Assembly: GCF_016595235.1 (NCBI RefSeq)
Contig: NZ_JAENHL010000007.1
Coordinates: forward strand, 372,001-436,000
DNA: 64,000 bases
From: Taklimakanibacter albus
GTDB lineage: Bacteria > Pseudomonadota > Alphaproteobacteria > Rhizobiales > Aestuariivirgaceae
Reading direction: 5' to 3'
Positions 45,401 to 53,849 of this stretch are shown piece by piece. The number at the start of each line of letters is the position of its first letter. The stretch's first letter is position 1. A model generated the notes under the pieces. That model was not told the DNA's origin. It saw nothing but the letters and a program-made list of their open reading frames with translations, and did no database searches. The position numbers and the translations under genes are program-made.

Positions 45401-45733
45401 TTAGATCCGCACCGTCTTCGGGATCGTCACCACTAGACCGGCGTCGTCCTTCCACAATATTGCGAGCGTCCATTTGCCATCTAGGATCAGTTGGGGCGGA
45501 TAGGCGTCTCGGTCGAATGCAGCCGTCGCCGGCAATATGCTCAACTGCGTGTTGAAGCCGGTGGTCGCACCGCAGTCAACGCCGAAGCTGACCGCTTTGT
45601 ATCGCCCATCGGGTGACGTGCGCGTGTCGAAGACATCCACACCACAATCGGCACCGCCGATGTCTCCAAAGGTCGCCACACCGACAGCCGCGAGGCAGAG
45701 CGCCGAAAGCGCAATGATATAACGCGGCCTCAC
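45401..45733 (-). CDS. Small membrane-anchored or exported protein of unknown function
   Basis: A 110-residue protein with an N-terminal hydrophobic segment (YIIALSALCLAAVGVATF) and a mature part with DCGVDVFDTRTSPDGRYKAV and FGVDCGATTGFNTQL. The GTG start lies one base after the barstar-like gene's TAG. The frame is open further upstream inside that gene, but no better start is seen there. The gene is the third member of the lysE-barstar unit. Confidence 0.55.
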   Translation of the reverse strand: MRPRYIIALSALCLAAVGVATFGDIGGADCGVDVFDTRTSPDGRYKAVSFGVDCGATTGFNTQLSILPATAAFDRDAYPPQLILDGKWTLAILWKDDAGLVVTIPKTVRI

Positions 45734-45734
45734 G

Positions 45735-46727
45735 CTATTTCGCCACCCATTGGCGAAGCACCATTTTCGCGGATCGGACAAAATGGGTCGAACGTCCTTC
45801 CCTTTCAATTAGGCCACCCAGCTCGAGGAGCACCCGGTTGAACTGCAATCTCAAGGAATCTTCAGAATTTTTCACAAATGCCTGATCGAAAAGCGATCCG
45901 GCTCCTCCCCAGAGTTCAAGGCTGGTGACGGCACTCCAGAACTCGTCCGACCCATGGTGGAGCTTGAGAATTCTTGCGATGAGCTGCGCTCCGCGCTTCT
46001 CGCCCCCGTCACGCAAGAGTGTGTGCATCTGTTTCAACGCCCGTATGAGATGGACTTGCGACAGCGGCGTGTCGCCTTCCACGAGCCATTCGTCATATCC
46101 ATATGGCTTCATCTTCTCGATGATCGCACGGCCGGCCGCCTCGTAAGCTTCCCGGTCGGCAAGGACGCCGAGAATATCATTCAAAGCGGCAGTGTCGTCA
46201 TTGACGCCGCTTGCGGCCAACGCCGTCGCAATCGAGCGCTGCGACATCTGGGCATCATCGAGCACCCAGATGAGTGCCGGATAGTCTTCGTCAGGGACGC
46301 CGTCGGGAAAGCTCCGCACAATGAGGTCGCGCGTCGACATGTGTCGGCCCACGATGATCATTCGGTTGTCCAAGGCGCGCATCACCTTGGTTGGAAAGGT
46401 GACTTTGAAATTCCGCGCGGCATCCCCTTTCCAATCGAGAACGGCATCCGCCAGAACATCCAGATAGATATCCTGATCGGACGGATGCCCCGCCATTGGC
46501 AGATCGCCATGGGCGATGACGATGTTCGAGGGCGCGAGCCAGGCGAGATCCCGGACGCACTCGCTGAACGCGTCCCAGTTCTCCCCGAAGTAGGACGGGA
46601 AGCACAGTGCCTCAGCATACCAGAGGAGCACCGCCCGCTTGTCGGCGAGCGCCGGCGGCACGTGCAGGCACAGCGTATTCTTGCCGGCGAGGGTCGCGGG
46701 GTTGTCCGTGAACAGGAAGACGCTCAT
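45735..46727 (-). CDS. Barstar-domain protein with long C-terminal extension
   Basis: A 330-residue protein. Residues about 25-110 match the barstar fold (CFPSYFGENWDAFSECVRDL), the small inhibitor of barnase-type RNases. The remaining 220 residues are helical and not recognised. They include PYGYDEWLVEGDTPLSQVHL, as in poly-immunity-like proteins. No ribonuclease toxin is adjacent. Its ATG overlaps the TGA of the LysE-type exporter gene. Confidence 0.7.
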   Translation of the reverse strand: MSVFLFTDNPATLAGKNTLCLHVPPALADKRAVLLWYAEALCFPSYFGENWDAFSECVRDLAWLAPSNIVIAHGDLPMAGHPSDQDIYLDVLADAVLDWKGDAARNFKVTFPTKVMRALDNRMIIVGRHMSTRDLIVRSFPDGVPDEDYPALIWVLDDAQMSQRSIATALAASGVNDDTAALNDILGVLADREAYEAAGRAIIEKMKPYGYDEWLVEGDTPLSQVHLIRALKQMHTLLRDGGEKRGAQLIARILKLHHGSDEFWSAVTSLELWGGAGSLFDQAFVKNSEDSLRLQFNRVLLELGGLIEREGRSTHFVRSAKMVLRQWVAK

Positions 46728-47323
46728 CCGTGCCAGAAAGCGGGAACGAGCGACAGCACCAGCAGAACCGCCATGGTGATGTTGAAGACCCGCAGGCGCT
46801 TTGGATTCTCAAGCCAGCGTCTGAGCCCGGTGCCGAACAGGATCCAGACCACGCAGGCCGGTACGCCGATCGCCATGAAGGTGACGGTCAGAAGCACGAC
46901 CGAGGCGAGATGAGCGTCGGGTATGGAATAGGCGGTGAAGGCGGTGATGACCATCACCCAGGCTTTGGGATTGACCCATTGGAAGGCGGCCGCCTGAAGA
47001 AAGGTCATCGGCCGGCCCGCGGACCGACTCTCGCCCACCGCTGTCGCGGTCGCGATCTTCCAGGCCAGGAACAGCATGTAGACGGCGCCGGCAATGCCGA
47101 GCACCGAATAGATCATGGGGTAGAGCTTGAAGAGCTCGCCCAACCCGAGGCCGACGACCGCCGTCATGGCGCCGAATCCCAGCGTGATGCCGGTCATATG
47201 CGGCACGGTTGCGCGAAAACCGAAATTCACGCCCGACGCGAGCAGCATCATGGTGTTGGGGCCCGGCGTGACGGACATCACGACGGTGAAGATCAACAGT
47301 GCCCAAAATAGGTCAAATCCCAT
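46724..47323 (-). CDS. LysE/RhtB-family amino acid exporter
   Basis: A 199-residue membrane protein with six hydrophobic segments. The family signature VTPGPNTMMLLASGVNFGFR is at residues about 18-37, and FQWVNPKAWVMVITAFTAY is the second landmark. It exports amino acids or homoserine lactones. It is the first gene of a three-gene overlapping unit (exporter, barstar-like, small protein). Confidence 0.93.
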   Translation of the reverse strand: MGFDLFWALLIFTVVMSVTPGPNTMMLLASGVNFGFRATVPHMTGITLGFGAMTAVVGLGLGELFKLYPMIYSVLGIAGAVYMLFLAWKIATATAVGESRSAGRPMTFLQAAAFQWVNPKAWVMVITAFTAYSIPDAHLASVVLLTVTFMAIGVPACVVWILFGTGLRRWLENPKRLRVFNITMAVLLVLSLVPAFWHG

Positions 47324-47453
47324 GACCTACTTCTGATCCTCTTTTTCGGCTCTGTCGAGCCGGCTAAAGGGAGGCAGATTTTGCACTGCACAACAGATTC
47401 CGGCCCGTTTCGATACCCCAACTCATTGGAATCCATCAGCTTACCGAGTTTGG

Positions 47454-47481
47454 TTGGATACTCGTCCAAAGTCCTTATAAA
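47454..47481 (+). promoter_or_regulatory. Candidate sigma-70-like promoter in the lysE-msrP gap
   Basis: TTGGAT (47454-47459), a 16-bp spacer and TATAAA (47476-47481) point right, into a stretch that ends in an orphan terminator. No protein gene starts downstream on this strand. Confidence 0.5.
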
Positions 47482-47487
47482 TCAATG

Positions 47488-47722
47488 CCATGCGAGTCGA
47501 GCATGCCACCCATGAGATGTGTCAGCTTGTCTGACATAAGCAAATGACGCATCTTCACATGGTCGCATTCATTGGGAATGCACGAGCAGCGGAAGTTACT
47601 CCCTCCCCTTGTATCGCTCCGCTGATGTTTCCGGACCACCCTCACCCGGACCGGAGACGTCCCTTCACCGGGACAAGCCCATATCCTTGGCCGGACAGAT
47701 TTTGTCCGGCCTTTTCTTTTGT
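47488..47722 (+). ncRNA. Candidate small RNA between lysE-type exporter and msrP genes
   Basis: About 235 bases lie between a promoter-like sequence and a strong terminator, on the strand opposite both flanking genes. It includes CU-rich single-stranded candidates (actccctcccctt near 47599, ggaccaccctcacccgg near 47635), as in anti-SD regulatory RNAs. This accounts for most of the 455-bp gap. The family is not identified. Confidence 0.5.
47691..47722 (+). terminator. Orphan Rho-independent terminator (plus strand)
   Basis: A 9-bp stem (47691-47699 with 47705-47713) and a five-base loop are followed by ttttctttt, the same tail as the terminator at 16450. Confidence 0.8.
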
Positions 47723-47778
47723 TGCTGGAGCGACACAGCGGGAAGTTGCGACGGAAGATTCACCGCAACTGAGGTCTC

Positions 47779-48741
47779 TCACATATAGAGCTTCTCGTTC
47801 TCGAGCCCCGCATAAAGCGCGGCGACATAGTCACCATAACCGTTGAACAGCTGGGTGGGGATACGCTCGCCGGTTCCGAGCACCTGTTCGGAGGCCTGGC
47901 TCCAGCGCGGATGCGGCACTTCCGGATTCACATTGGCCCAGAAGCCATATTCAGACGCCTGCAGCTGCTCCCACATGCCGACGGGCCGTTCCTTCACGAA
48001 GCTGACTTTGATGATCGACTTGATCGATTTGAATCCGTATTTCCAGGGCATATGGATGCGGATCGGCGCGCCCATCGACTTGGCCACCGGCTTGCCATAG
48101 GCCCCGGTGACCATGAAAGTCAGGTCATTCATCGCCTCGGCCATGGTGAGCCCTTCGACATAGGGCCAGGGCATGCTGCCGAAGAGGCCCGGCTGCTGGC
48201 CGGACGCCATTTCGGGGTCGTTGAAGGTCTCGAAGCGCACATATTTCGCGTCCGCCTTGGGCTTCGCGATTTCGACGAGCTTGCGCATCGGGAAGCCGGT
48301 CCACGGCACCACCATTGACCATGCCTCGACGCAGCGATGGCGATAGATGCGCTCCTCGAGCGTGACCTTCTTCAGGAGATCGTCGATGCCGATCGTGATG
48401 GGCTTGTCGACCTCGCCATCGATGGCGATCTCCCACGGGCGGATGCGCAGCTTCTCGGCTTCCGCCGCGATCCCCTTGGATGTGCCGAATTCATAGAAAT
48501 TATTGTAGTTTGTATTGTATTTCTCATCGGTGATGGCGCGCCCGGCATCCCGGTAGGTGGGATTCGGCGCGGCCGGATAGAGGCCCTGGGAAGGATCGCT
48601 CTCCGCCCTGGACGGATCGGCGAAACCGGCCAAAGCAGCGCCGGCAAGCCCGGCTAAGAGCGCCCGCCGGTTCAGGAACAGCCGTTCAGGCGTAACCAGA
48701 TGTTCCGGGAGTTCCCAGCCGGATTTGCGTTTGATCAGCAT
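47779..48741 (-). CDS. msrP: Protein-methionine-sulfoxide reductase catalytic subunit MsrP
   Basis: A 320-residue periplasmic molybdoenzyme that repairs oxidised methionines. The Tat signal FLNRRALLAGLAGAALAGFA is at about residues 22-41. The molybdopterin cysteine is in YRHRCVEAWSMVVPWTGFP (near residue 137), and HMPWKYGFKSIKSI follows. I start at MLIKRKSGWEL, as in the family. The usual haem-binding membrane partner MsrQ is not adjacent and not in the window. Confidence 0.95.
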   Translation of the reverse strand: MLIKRKSGWELPEHLVTPERLFLNRRALLAGLAGAALAGFADPSRAESDPSQGLYPAAPNPTYRDAGRAITDEKYNTNYNNFYEFGTSKGIAAEAEKLRIRPWEIAIDGEVDKPITIGIDDLLKKVTLEERIYRHRCVEAWSMVVPWTGFPMRKLVEIAKPKADAKYVRFETFNDPEMASGQQPGLFGSMPWPYVEGLTMAEAMNDLTFMVTGAYGKPVAKSMGAPIRIHMPWKYGFKSIKSIIKVSFVKERPVGMWEQLQASEYGFWANVNPEVPHPRWSQASEQVLGTGERIPTQLFNGYGDYVAALYAGLENEKLYM

Positions 48742-49113
48742 TTGCGTGTCCTCAAGCCATTGCCTTCCGGATCGCGGGAACGGCACAGAGCCCGGCAGCC
48801 GAGACCTGATACTCTAGGCTTTGGCCACGGCCGGGACAACTCACGCTCCCGCGAGGAAGCGCGCCCGCCGGGTGGCGGGCCCTTCCCCTATACGGCGCCG
48901 AGGGACACAAAGTTACAGGCCGCGCGAGGACTGCTCAGCTATCGGACGAATCAGCAGGGGCCGACAATCGACGATTGAAAACCGATCACCCGACACCCCT
49001 GCAAAACGATCACACCCGTCACCTGACTTATATGTCAGGCTATTTGTATCAGAATGTTTCTGAAGAAACACAGTGCGATCATGAGGATCGCACAGAGCAA
49101 ATCCGTCAGATTG
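48742..49113. other. Gene-free stretch upstream of msrP
   Basis: No coding region is supported in these 372 bp. Two small hairpins are visible: tgtttctgaagaaaca near 49053 and gtgcgatc/gatcgcac at 49072-49092. They may mark the end of the zinc-ribbon transcript on the minus strand. The msrP promoter should lie near 48750-48850. Confidence 0.4.
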
Positions 49114-49317
49114 TTAGTCGCGCGCGCCGGGCTGACCCGGATTCACAGCGGCATCAAGCCGTTGCAGATTTCGCAAAAGATAAGCGCGATCGATAAGATA
49201 GGCCTTGCGACAGCTCGTGCACCTGGTGGTGAAGTGCGTCATCGCCCATGGGAATGTTTTGACCGCGGTCGTTCCACAATGTGGACAGTTGATAGAAATG
49301 ACATCAGCATCTGACAT
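49114..49317 (-). CDS. Small zinc-ribbon protein
   Basis: A 67-residue protein with two CxxC knuckles, NCPHCG near residue 11 and RCTSCRKAY near 33, spaced as in zinc-ribbon or MJ0042-type folds. A GAGAGGGGG SD precedes the ATG. The C-terminal 25 residues are helical. Function is unknown; a nucleic acid- or protein-binding adaptor is possible. Confidence 0.6.
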   Translation of the reverse strand: MSDADVISINCPHCGTTAVKTFPWAMTHFTTRCTSCRKAYLIDRAYLLRNLQRLDAAVNPGQPGARD

Positions 49318-49434
49318 CGGGACAGCCCCCTCTCCCGTTTACACAATTCCATCGCTGTTAATTGAACTATGGGAAGTCGTCAATTCCAATCGGGCGTAAT
49401 CGATAATTTCTTTCGCTGAATCATCAGCCAGCTA

Positions 49435-51618
49435 TCACCCGAAGTCAGTCTGACGGTTGGGAATGGCGGTGTAAAATCCGACGAGCCGCGGCTCGATTTC
49501 ACGAGCGAGCGCGGTGCATTTTTCGACCATGTCGAAAAGCCGATCTTGTCGCTTAAAGGCGAGATCATCGAGCAAGACAGCGTGCGCCGCGCTCAGTTCG
49601 GCGAAGGCGGTTGATTGCTCCATCGCTTCATCGCCCACCACCGCCCATATGGGCATCTGATTGGAAAGGCCGGCCATCGCGACATGCCCGGCGGGCAGGA
49701 TGGCCAGCCGCTTGGTCGCAGGATCGAGCGCGCCGGCGATGACGATGTCGAAATCCGCCCGCTTGCTCGCCGTTTCAGTGCGCGCCGCGATATTCACGGT
49801 TTCTCCGACGGCTGAATAGTCGAAACGCGTTTCCGATCCCATATTGCCGACGCAGGCCGGCCCCGAGCTCATGCCGACGCCACATTGCAACGGCCATTGC
49901 CCGCGCTCCTTGAGAATCCGGCTGACTTCCGAGTCAGCATTGACCTCAGCCGTCGCCTTGCGGATACCGAGCGCCGCCCGCGCGGCGTGATACTGGTGGT
50001 CCGGCTTCGAGAGAGGCGCATTCCAGAAGGCCATGATCGCATCGCCGATGAATTTGTCGATCGTCCCGCTCTGCGCGATGATCGAGGCGCTCCAACGGTC
50101 GAGCAGCGTGTTGATGAGCGACACCAGCGCGTCGGGCGGCAGCTTCTCGCTGAGTGTCGTGGATTTGCGGATGTCGACGAACAGCACCGAGATTTCCCGC
50201 ACCTCACCGCCGAGCTTGAGCTCGCCGGCATTGCGCTCGATCTCGGCGAGAACGTCGGGCGAGACGAAGTGACCGAAGGCATTCCTGAGCATGCGCCGGT
50301 CGCTGTCGGTGACCAGGAGGCGAAAAGCGAGCGTCGCAAGAAAGGCGAGAATGATTGCGAGGACCGGGAAGGTCGCATCGACCAGGATGCCGAGCGACCG
50401 GAAGGCATAGGCCGAGCCCGCCGCCATCAGGCCGATCGCCGCGATGCCCGCCAGCGCACCGTTCATCGGCGTCGAGAACATGATGATGGTGATCAGTGCC
50501 AGTCCGAGCACGGCCACCGCGAGGAATTCCGCGCCCGCCGCCCATTGCGGCCGGCTGAGGAAATCATTGCTCAGGATCTGCTCGACCACCTGGGCATGAA
50601 CGAGCACGCCGGGCACCGTTTCGCCGAGCGCCGACATGCGCACATCGAGGAGGCCCGCTGCCGAGGTGCCGACAAAGACGATATTGCCATTGATGAGCGG
50701 CGCCAGCGCCTCGCGCTCGGTGCCCGAGATGATGCGGGCCGCCGACACATAGGTGGCGGGAGAATCGTGCCGGTAACGCACCGCGAAGAGTGCGTCCTCC
50801 GCCACCGGGATCTCGAAATCACCGACGCGAATGCTGTCGATGGCGTTTTCGGTCGAATCGGAGGCATTGACGACGATCGTCGAGGCACCTTGCGCCACGC
50901 GCAAGGCTTCGAGCGCCAAGCTCGGATAGAAGCCGGTTCCATCCGTCCACAGCATCGGTGTCTGCCGTGCCACGCCCTGCTCACGCGCCAGATCGAGGTT
51001 GATCCCGCCGAAGCCGGCCGCCGCCGCTTCGAGCTTTTCGATATTGGCGGCGACGCTCTGGATGGAGGGCGGCGCTTTGCTCGCATCGAGTCCGGTCTGG
51101 GCGAAGCCCGCCGCCCGCGGCGGCGTCTTGCGCGCATTACCCGGCGCGTTGGAGAAGGCGAGCACGATCGGCCGGCCCTGCAGAGCTTGTGCGAATATGT
51201 CGTCATTGTCGGGAAAAGACTTGCCGATTTCCTGCCGCGCTTCGGCGCTCAGGCCGGCCAGAAGATCGGGATCGCCGGCAATGCGGCTCGGCGACAGGCG
51301 GTCGGGTTCGGGAAATATGATGTCGAAGGCGACGACCGCGGCGCCGAGCGTATTGAGCTCATCGACCAGGCGGGCGAGCACCTTGCGTGACCACGGCCAT
51401 TGGCCGAGCTCGGCGAGCGAGCGCTCGTCGATATCGACGATGCGCACCGGTAGATCGGGCTGGTCGCGCGGCCAGATTCTCTGCAACTGGTCGAAGCCGG
51501 CATTACGCAGATATTGCAGAAGCGGCGGATCATAGCCGCGCAGCAGCAAGAGGCCGAGGAGAACGGCGAAGCCGGTCGCGACACCCGCCCATGTCTTGCG
51601 CGTGCCGGCTCCCGTCAT
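49435..51618 (-). CDS. CHASE2-domain class III adenylate/guanylate cyclase
   Basis: A 727-residue membrane cyclase. An N-terminal helix, a periplasmic CHASE2 sensor (residues about 30-330) and three membrane helices (about 335-415) lead to the catalytic domain. Its metal aspartates are in VLFVDIRKSTTLSE and DKFIGDAIMAFWN, and the transition-state Asn/Arg are in GETVNIAARTETASK. Lys in DKFIGD favours ATP as substrate. The FecR-domain gene 79 bases upstream is a frequent partner in alphaproteobacteria. Confidence 0.93.
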   Translation of the reverse strand: MTGAGTRKTWAGVATGFAVLLGLLLLRGYDPPLLQYLRNAGFDQLQRIWPRDQPDLPVRIVDIDERSLAELGQWPWSRKVLARLVDELNTLGAAVVAFDIIFPEPDRLSPSRIAGDPDLLAGLSAEARQEIGKSFPDNDDIFAQALQGRPIVLAFSNAPGNARKTPPRAAGFAQTGLDASKAPPSIQSVAANIEKLEAAAAGFGGINLDLAREQGVARQTPMLWTDGTGFYPSLALEALRVAQGASTIVVNASDSTENAIDSIRVGDFEIPVAEDALFAVRYRHDSPATYVSAARIISGTEREALAPLINGNIVFVGTSAAGLLDVRMSALGETVPGVLVHAQVVEQILSNDFLSRPQWAAGAEFLAVAVLGLALITIIMFSTPMNGALAGIAAIGLMAAGSAYAFRSLGILVDATFPVLAIILAFLATLAFRLLVTDSDRRMLRNAFGHFVSPDVLAEIERNAGELKLGGEVREISVLFVDIRKSTTLSEKLPPDALVSLINTLLDRWSASIIAQSGTIDKFIGDAIMAFWNAPLSKPDHQYHAARAALGIRKATAEVNADSEVSRILKERGQWPLQCGVGMSSGPACVGNMGSETRFDYSAVGETVNIAARTETASKRADFDIVIAGALDPATKRLAILPAGHVAMAGLSNQMPIWAVVGDEAMEQSTAFAELSAAHAVLLDDLAFKRQDRLFDMVEKCTALAREIEPRLVGFYTAIPNRQTDFG

Positions 51619-51697
51619 TCAGCTTTCTCTGCTTTGGTTGGTGAGCCCGCGCGGATCGTTTTTCACGTCCGGTCCGCGCGGCCTTCTGTCTGGAAGG

Positions 51698-52471
51698 TCA
51701 GCCGCCATACCCGCCAGTGTCGGGCGGGCTGCTATTATTGGACCTCGGGCCGCCTTCTTGACCACCCGTGCCGCCCTGTGAGCCGCCGCCGAAGAAGTTC
51801 TGGAACAAGGTCGCGACCGATCGGCAGGATGAAGTATTGACCCGGAACGGACGCGCCAGGGGGCCCTGGTTGACGATATAGGGCAGACTTTTGATGGCCC
51901 TGCCTTTCGCCTTGCCGCCGAGCTCGTCGATATCGCCATTCTGGGCACGACCGACGCCGCAACGGTCATCGACCGTTTCGCAATTGCCGTAGGCGCACAG
52001 CCTGACCTGCCCCACGTGAACGGCGACCAGCGTCGCACGACCGGAGGAGAAATCGAAGGCCGTGCCGCGGATGCCGATCGTGGCGTTGGCGGTCTTGATG
52101 TCATAGGCATTCTTGGCACTATGCCCGCTGATGAAGCGAAAAGTGCCGCGCAATGCATTGACGGAGAATTTTCTTGCCTTGTTGCCGCCCCGCATGAGGA
52201 AGCGGTCGATGACGAGGTTGGAGTTCGGCCCGACCACAAGTTTCGTGTCATCGACGAAGATGATCTGAACATTGCCGTTGCCCGTCTGGACCTGATCGTC
52301 TTCATAGATAGGGCTTCCCTCGACAAGCGTTCGCTTGCCTCCCGGCCCGGCGGCACTTGGTGAGCCCGATTTGGCAAATACCTTGCCGATCGGGGTGGCG
52401 GCCTGCATGGGAGTGGTGAGGGCATAGAGGCAGATCACGCCTGCGCCGGCAAGGCGCGCAACATACGCCAT
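51698..52471 (-). CDS. Exported FecR-domain protein
   Basis: A 257-residue protein with a signal peptide (AGVICLYALTTPMQAA). The FecR domain at about residues 60-165 has EDDQVQTGNGNVQIIFVDDT and the ANATIGIRGTAFDFSSG motif. The C terminus is rich in Gly, Ser and Asn and likely disordered. Cysteines in RLCAYGNCETVDDRCG may form disulfides. It probably passes a periplasmic signal to the CHASE2 cyclase encoded just downstream. Confidence 0.88.
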   Translation of the reverse strand: MAYVARLAGAGVICLYALTTPMQAATPIGKVFAKSGSPSAAGPGGKRTLVEGSPIYEDDQVQTGNGNVQIIFVDDTKLVVGPNSNLVIDRFLMRGGNKARKFSVNALRGTFRFISGHSAKNAYDIKTANATIGIRGTAFDFSSGRATLVAVHVGQVRLCAYGNCETVDDRCGVGRAQNGDIDELGGKAKGRAIKSLPYIVNQGPLARPFRVNTSSCRSVATLFQNFFGGGSQGGTGGQEGGPRSNNSSPPDTGGYGG

Positions 52472-52562
52472 AATTCGAATCCTTAGATAAGATGCGCCCT
52501 CAGACTTTCATTTTGCTCTATCGGAGCGTAAACCGCAATATGTCTTCCTACTTATTTACGCC

Positions 52563-52721
52563 ATGGCATTGAAATATCTGTCAAAACTTTTAGTTGACAA
52601 GCCTCCGTCCCGCTTGCCACGCGAGCACTTCGATGCGCCAGTGTGGCAAAACCCAGCGACCGGCCATAAGATTCGGACGAAGGGTGGGCTCCGGCTGATC
52701 CGGGTGGGTAAGCGGAACTAG
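52563..52721 (+). CDS. Possible small basic protein upstream of mgtE
   Basis: A 52-codon frame starting MALKYLSKLLVDKPPSRLPR and ending in a basic tail GLRLIRVGKRN. No convincing SD is present and its stop codon touches the palindromic repeat at 52721. It falls in the 372-bp gap between fecR-type and mgtE genes, in which I see nothing else besides the repeat. Confidence 0.28.
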   Translation: MALKYLSKLLVDKPPSRLPREHFDAPVWQNPATGHKIRTKGGLRLIRVGKRN

Positions 52722-52768
52722 AGCGCTTCCCGCCAAAGTTGCTCGACTTTGGCGATAAGGAAGCGCTC
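52721..52768. repeat. Extragenic palindrome, copy A, upstream of mgtE
   Basis: Outer arms gagcgcttcc (52721-52730) and ggaagcgctc (52759-52768) enclose inner arms cgccaaagt (52731-52739) and actttggcg (52746-52754). A four-base ataa bulge lies on the right side. The inner arms are identical to those of the copy at 53850, which is in the opposite orientation. Confidence 0.8.
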
Positions 52769-52843
52769 CAGATCAAGTGTATTCGAGCCCCGTTTCCCTT
52801 TTTGATCGAATCAAAGCGATGCGATCAAAGCGGGAAGGGCTCT

Positions 52844-53833
52844 ATGGGGTGCCTCGGTATGACGACCATTCAAGACATCATGCAGGAGCCGGTTCTGAAG
52901 CTGGCGCCCGACAATACCGTCGAGCAGGCGATCGCCGCCATCCGCGCCACACCGCGCAACCGGCTTTTTACCTATCCCATGGTCGTCGACAAGAAAGGCC
53001 GGCTTATGGGGCTCTGCGTCATGCGCGACCTGATCCTGGCCGACGAAAAGGCCAAGATCGCCGATGTCATGATGACCAAAGTCGTGTCGCTCCAGCAGGG
53101 CGTCGACGTGCATGACGCCTTGAAACGCATCAAGGGCATGGAAATCCCGGAATATCCGGTCTGCGCCCGCAACGGAAAGTTGCGCGGCGTGGTGCGCGCG
53201 TCAAAGCTGCATGAAATCGAAGAAGCACGCCTCACCGCGACGCCCGGCCGAATGGTCGGTGTCGACGAAGGCGAGACCGTTGCGACGCCCTTCGTGGCGT
53301 CAGTCAAATCACGCCTGCCCTGGCTGATGATCAATCTCATCACCGCCTTCGCCGCGGGCCTCGTGGTCGGCAATTATCAGGACACGATCGACCGGGTCGT
53401 GCTGCTCGCCGCCTTTTTGCCCGTTCTCGCCGGCCAGTCGGGCAATACCGGCGCCCAGGCGCTTGCCATCACCTTGCGGACACTGGAACGTACCGGGAGC
53501 ACCGATTTCTACTCGGTCGCCCTGTGGAAGGAGATCCGCCTCGGCATCCTGCACGGCGTCGTCACCGGCATAGCCGTCGCCGCCGTGATTTACATCGTCG
53601 CGATCATGCAGGGCGACAAAGGCCCGGCCTATCTCGCACTGATCGTCTTCGTCGCCACCATCCTGTCGGTCCTGGTCAGCGGACTGTCCGGCGCCTCGGT
53701 GCCGATCGTGCTCAAGAAGCTGGGCGCCGATCCCGCCACCGCCTCGAGCATCATTCTGACCACGGTCACCGACATCGTCAGCATGGGCTCCATGCTGATG
53801 CTGGCCTCGATGCTGATCGCCTATCTGACCTGA
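52844..53833 (+). CDS. MgtE-type magnesium transporter lacking the N-terminal domain
   Basis: A 329-residue protein. Two CBS domains (residues about 10-125, DIMQEPVLKLAPDNTVEQAI and VMMTKVVSLQQGVDVHDALK) precede the five-helix MgtE channel domain. That domain starts KSRLPWLMINLITAFAAGLVV and carries the signature FLPVLAGQSGNTGAQALA. The usual N-terminal helical MgtE_N domain (about 120 residues) is absent, although the frame is open a little upstream. I start at the ATG after GGAAGGG. Confidence 0.88.
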   Translation: MGCLGMTTIQDIMQEPVLKLAPDNTVEQAIAAIRATPRNRLFTYPMVVDKKGRLMGLCVMRDLILADEKAKIADVMMTKVVSLQQGVDVHDALKRIKGMEIPEYPVCARNGKLRGVVRASKLHEIEEARLTATPGRMVGVDEGETVATPFVASVKSRLPWLMINLITAFAAGLVVGNYQDTIDRVVLLAAFLPVLAGQSGNTGAQALAITLRTLERTGSTDFYSVALWKEIRLGILHGVVTGIAVAAVIYIVAIMQGDKGPAYLALIVFVATILSVLVSGLSGASVPIVLKKLGADPATASSIILTTVTDIVSMGSMLMLASMLIAYLT

Positions 53834-53849
53834 CCGCCGCGTTGTCCTC

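Noticed and set aside
47544-47846. A 100-residue plus-strand frame in the lysE-msrP gap
   Set aside because: It runs through the terminator hairpin and into antisense of msrP; no SD and no conserved features.
48975-49196. A 73-residue plus-strand frame upstream of the zinc ribbon
   Set aside because: TTG start, no SD, and half of it is antisense to the zinc-ribbon gene, which has CxxC knuckles and a good SD.
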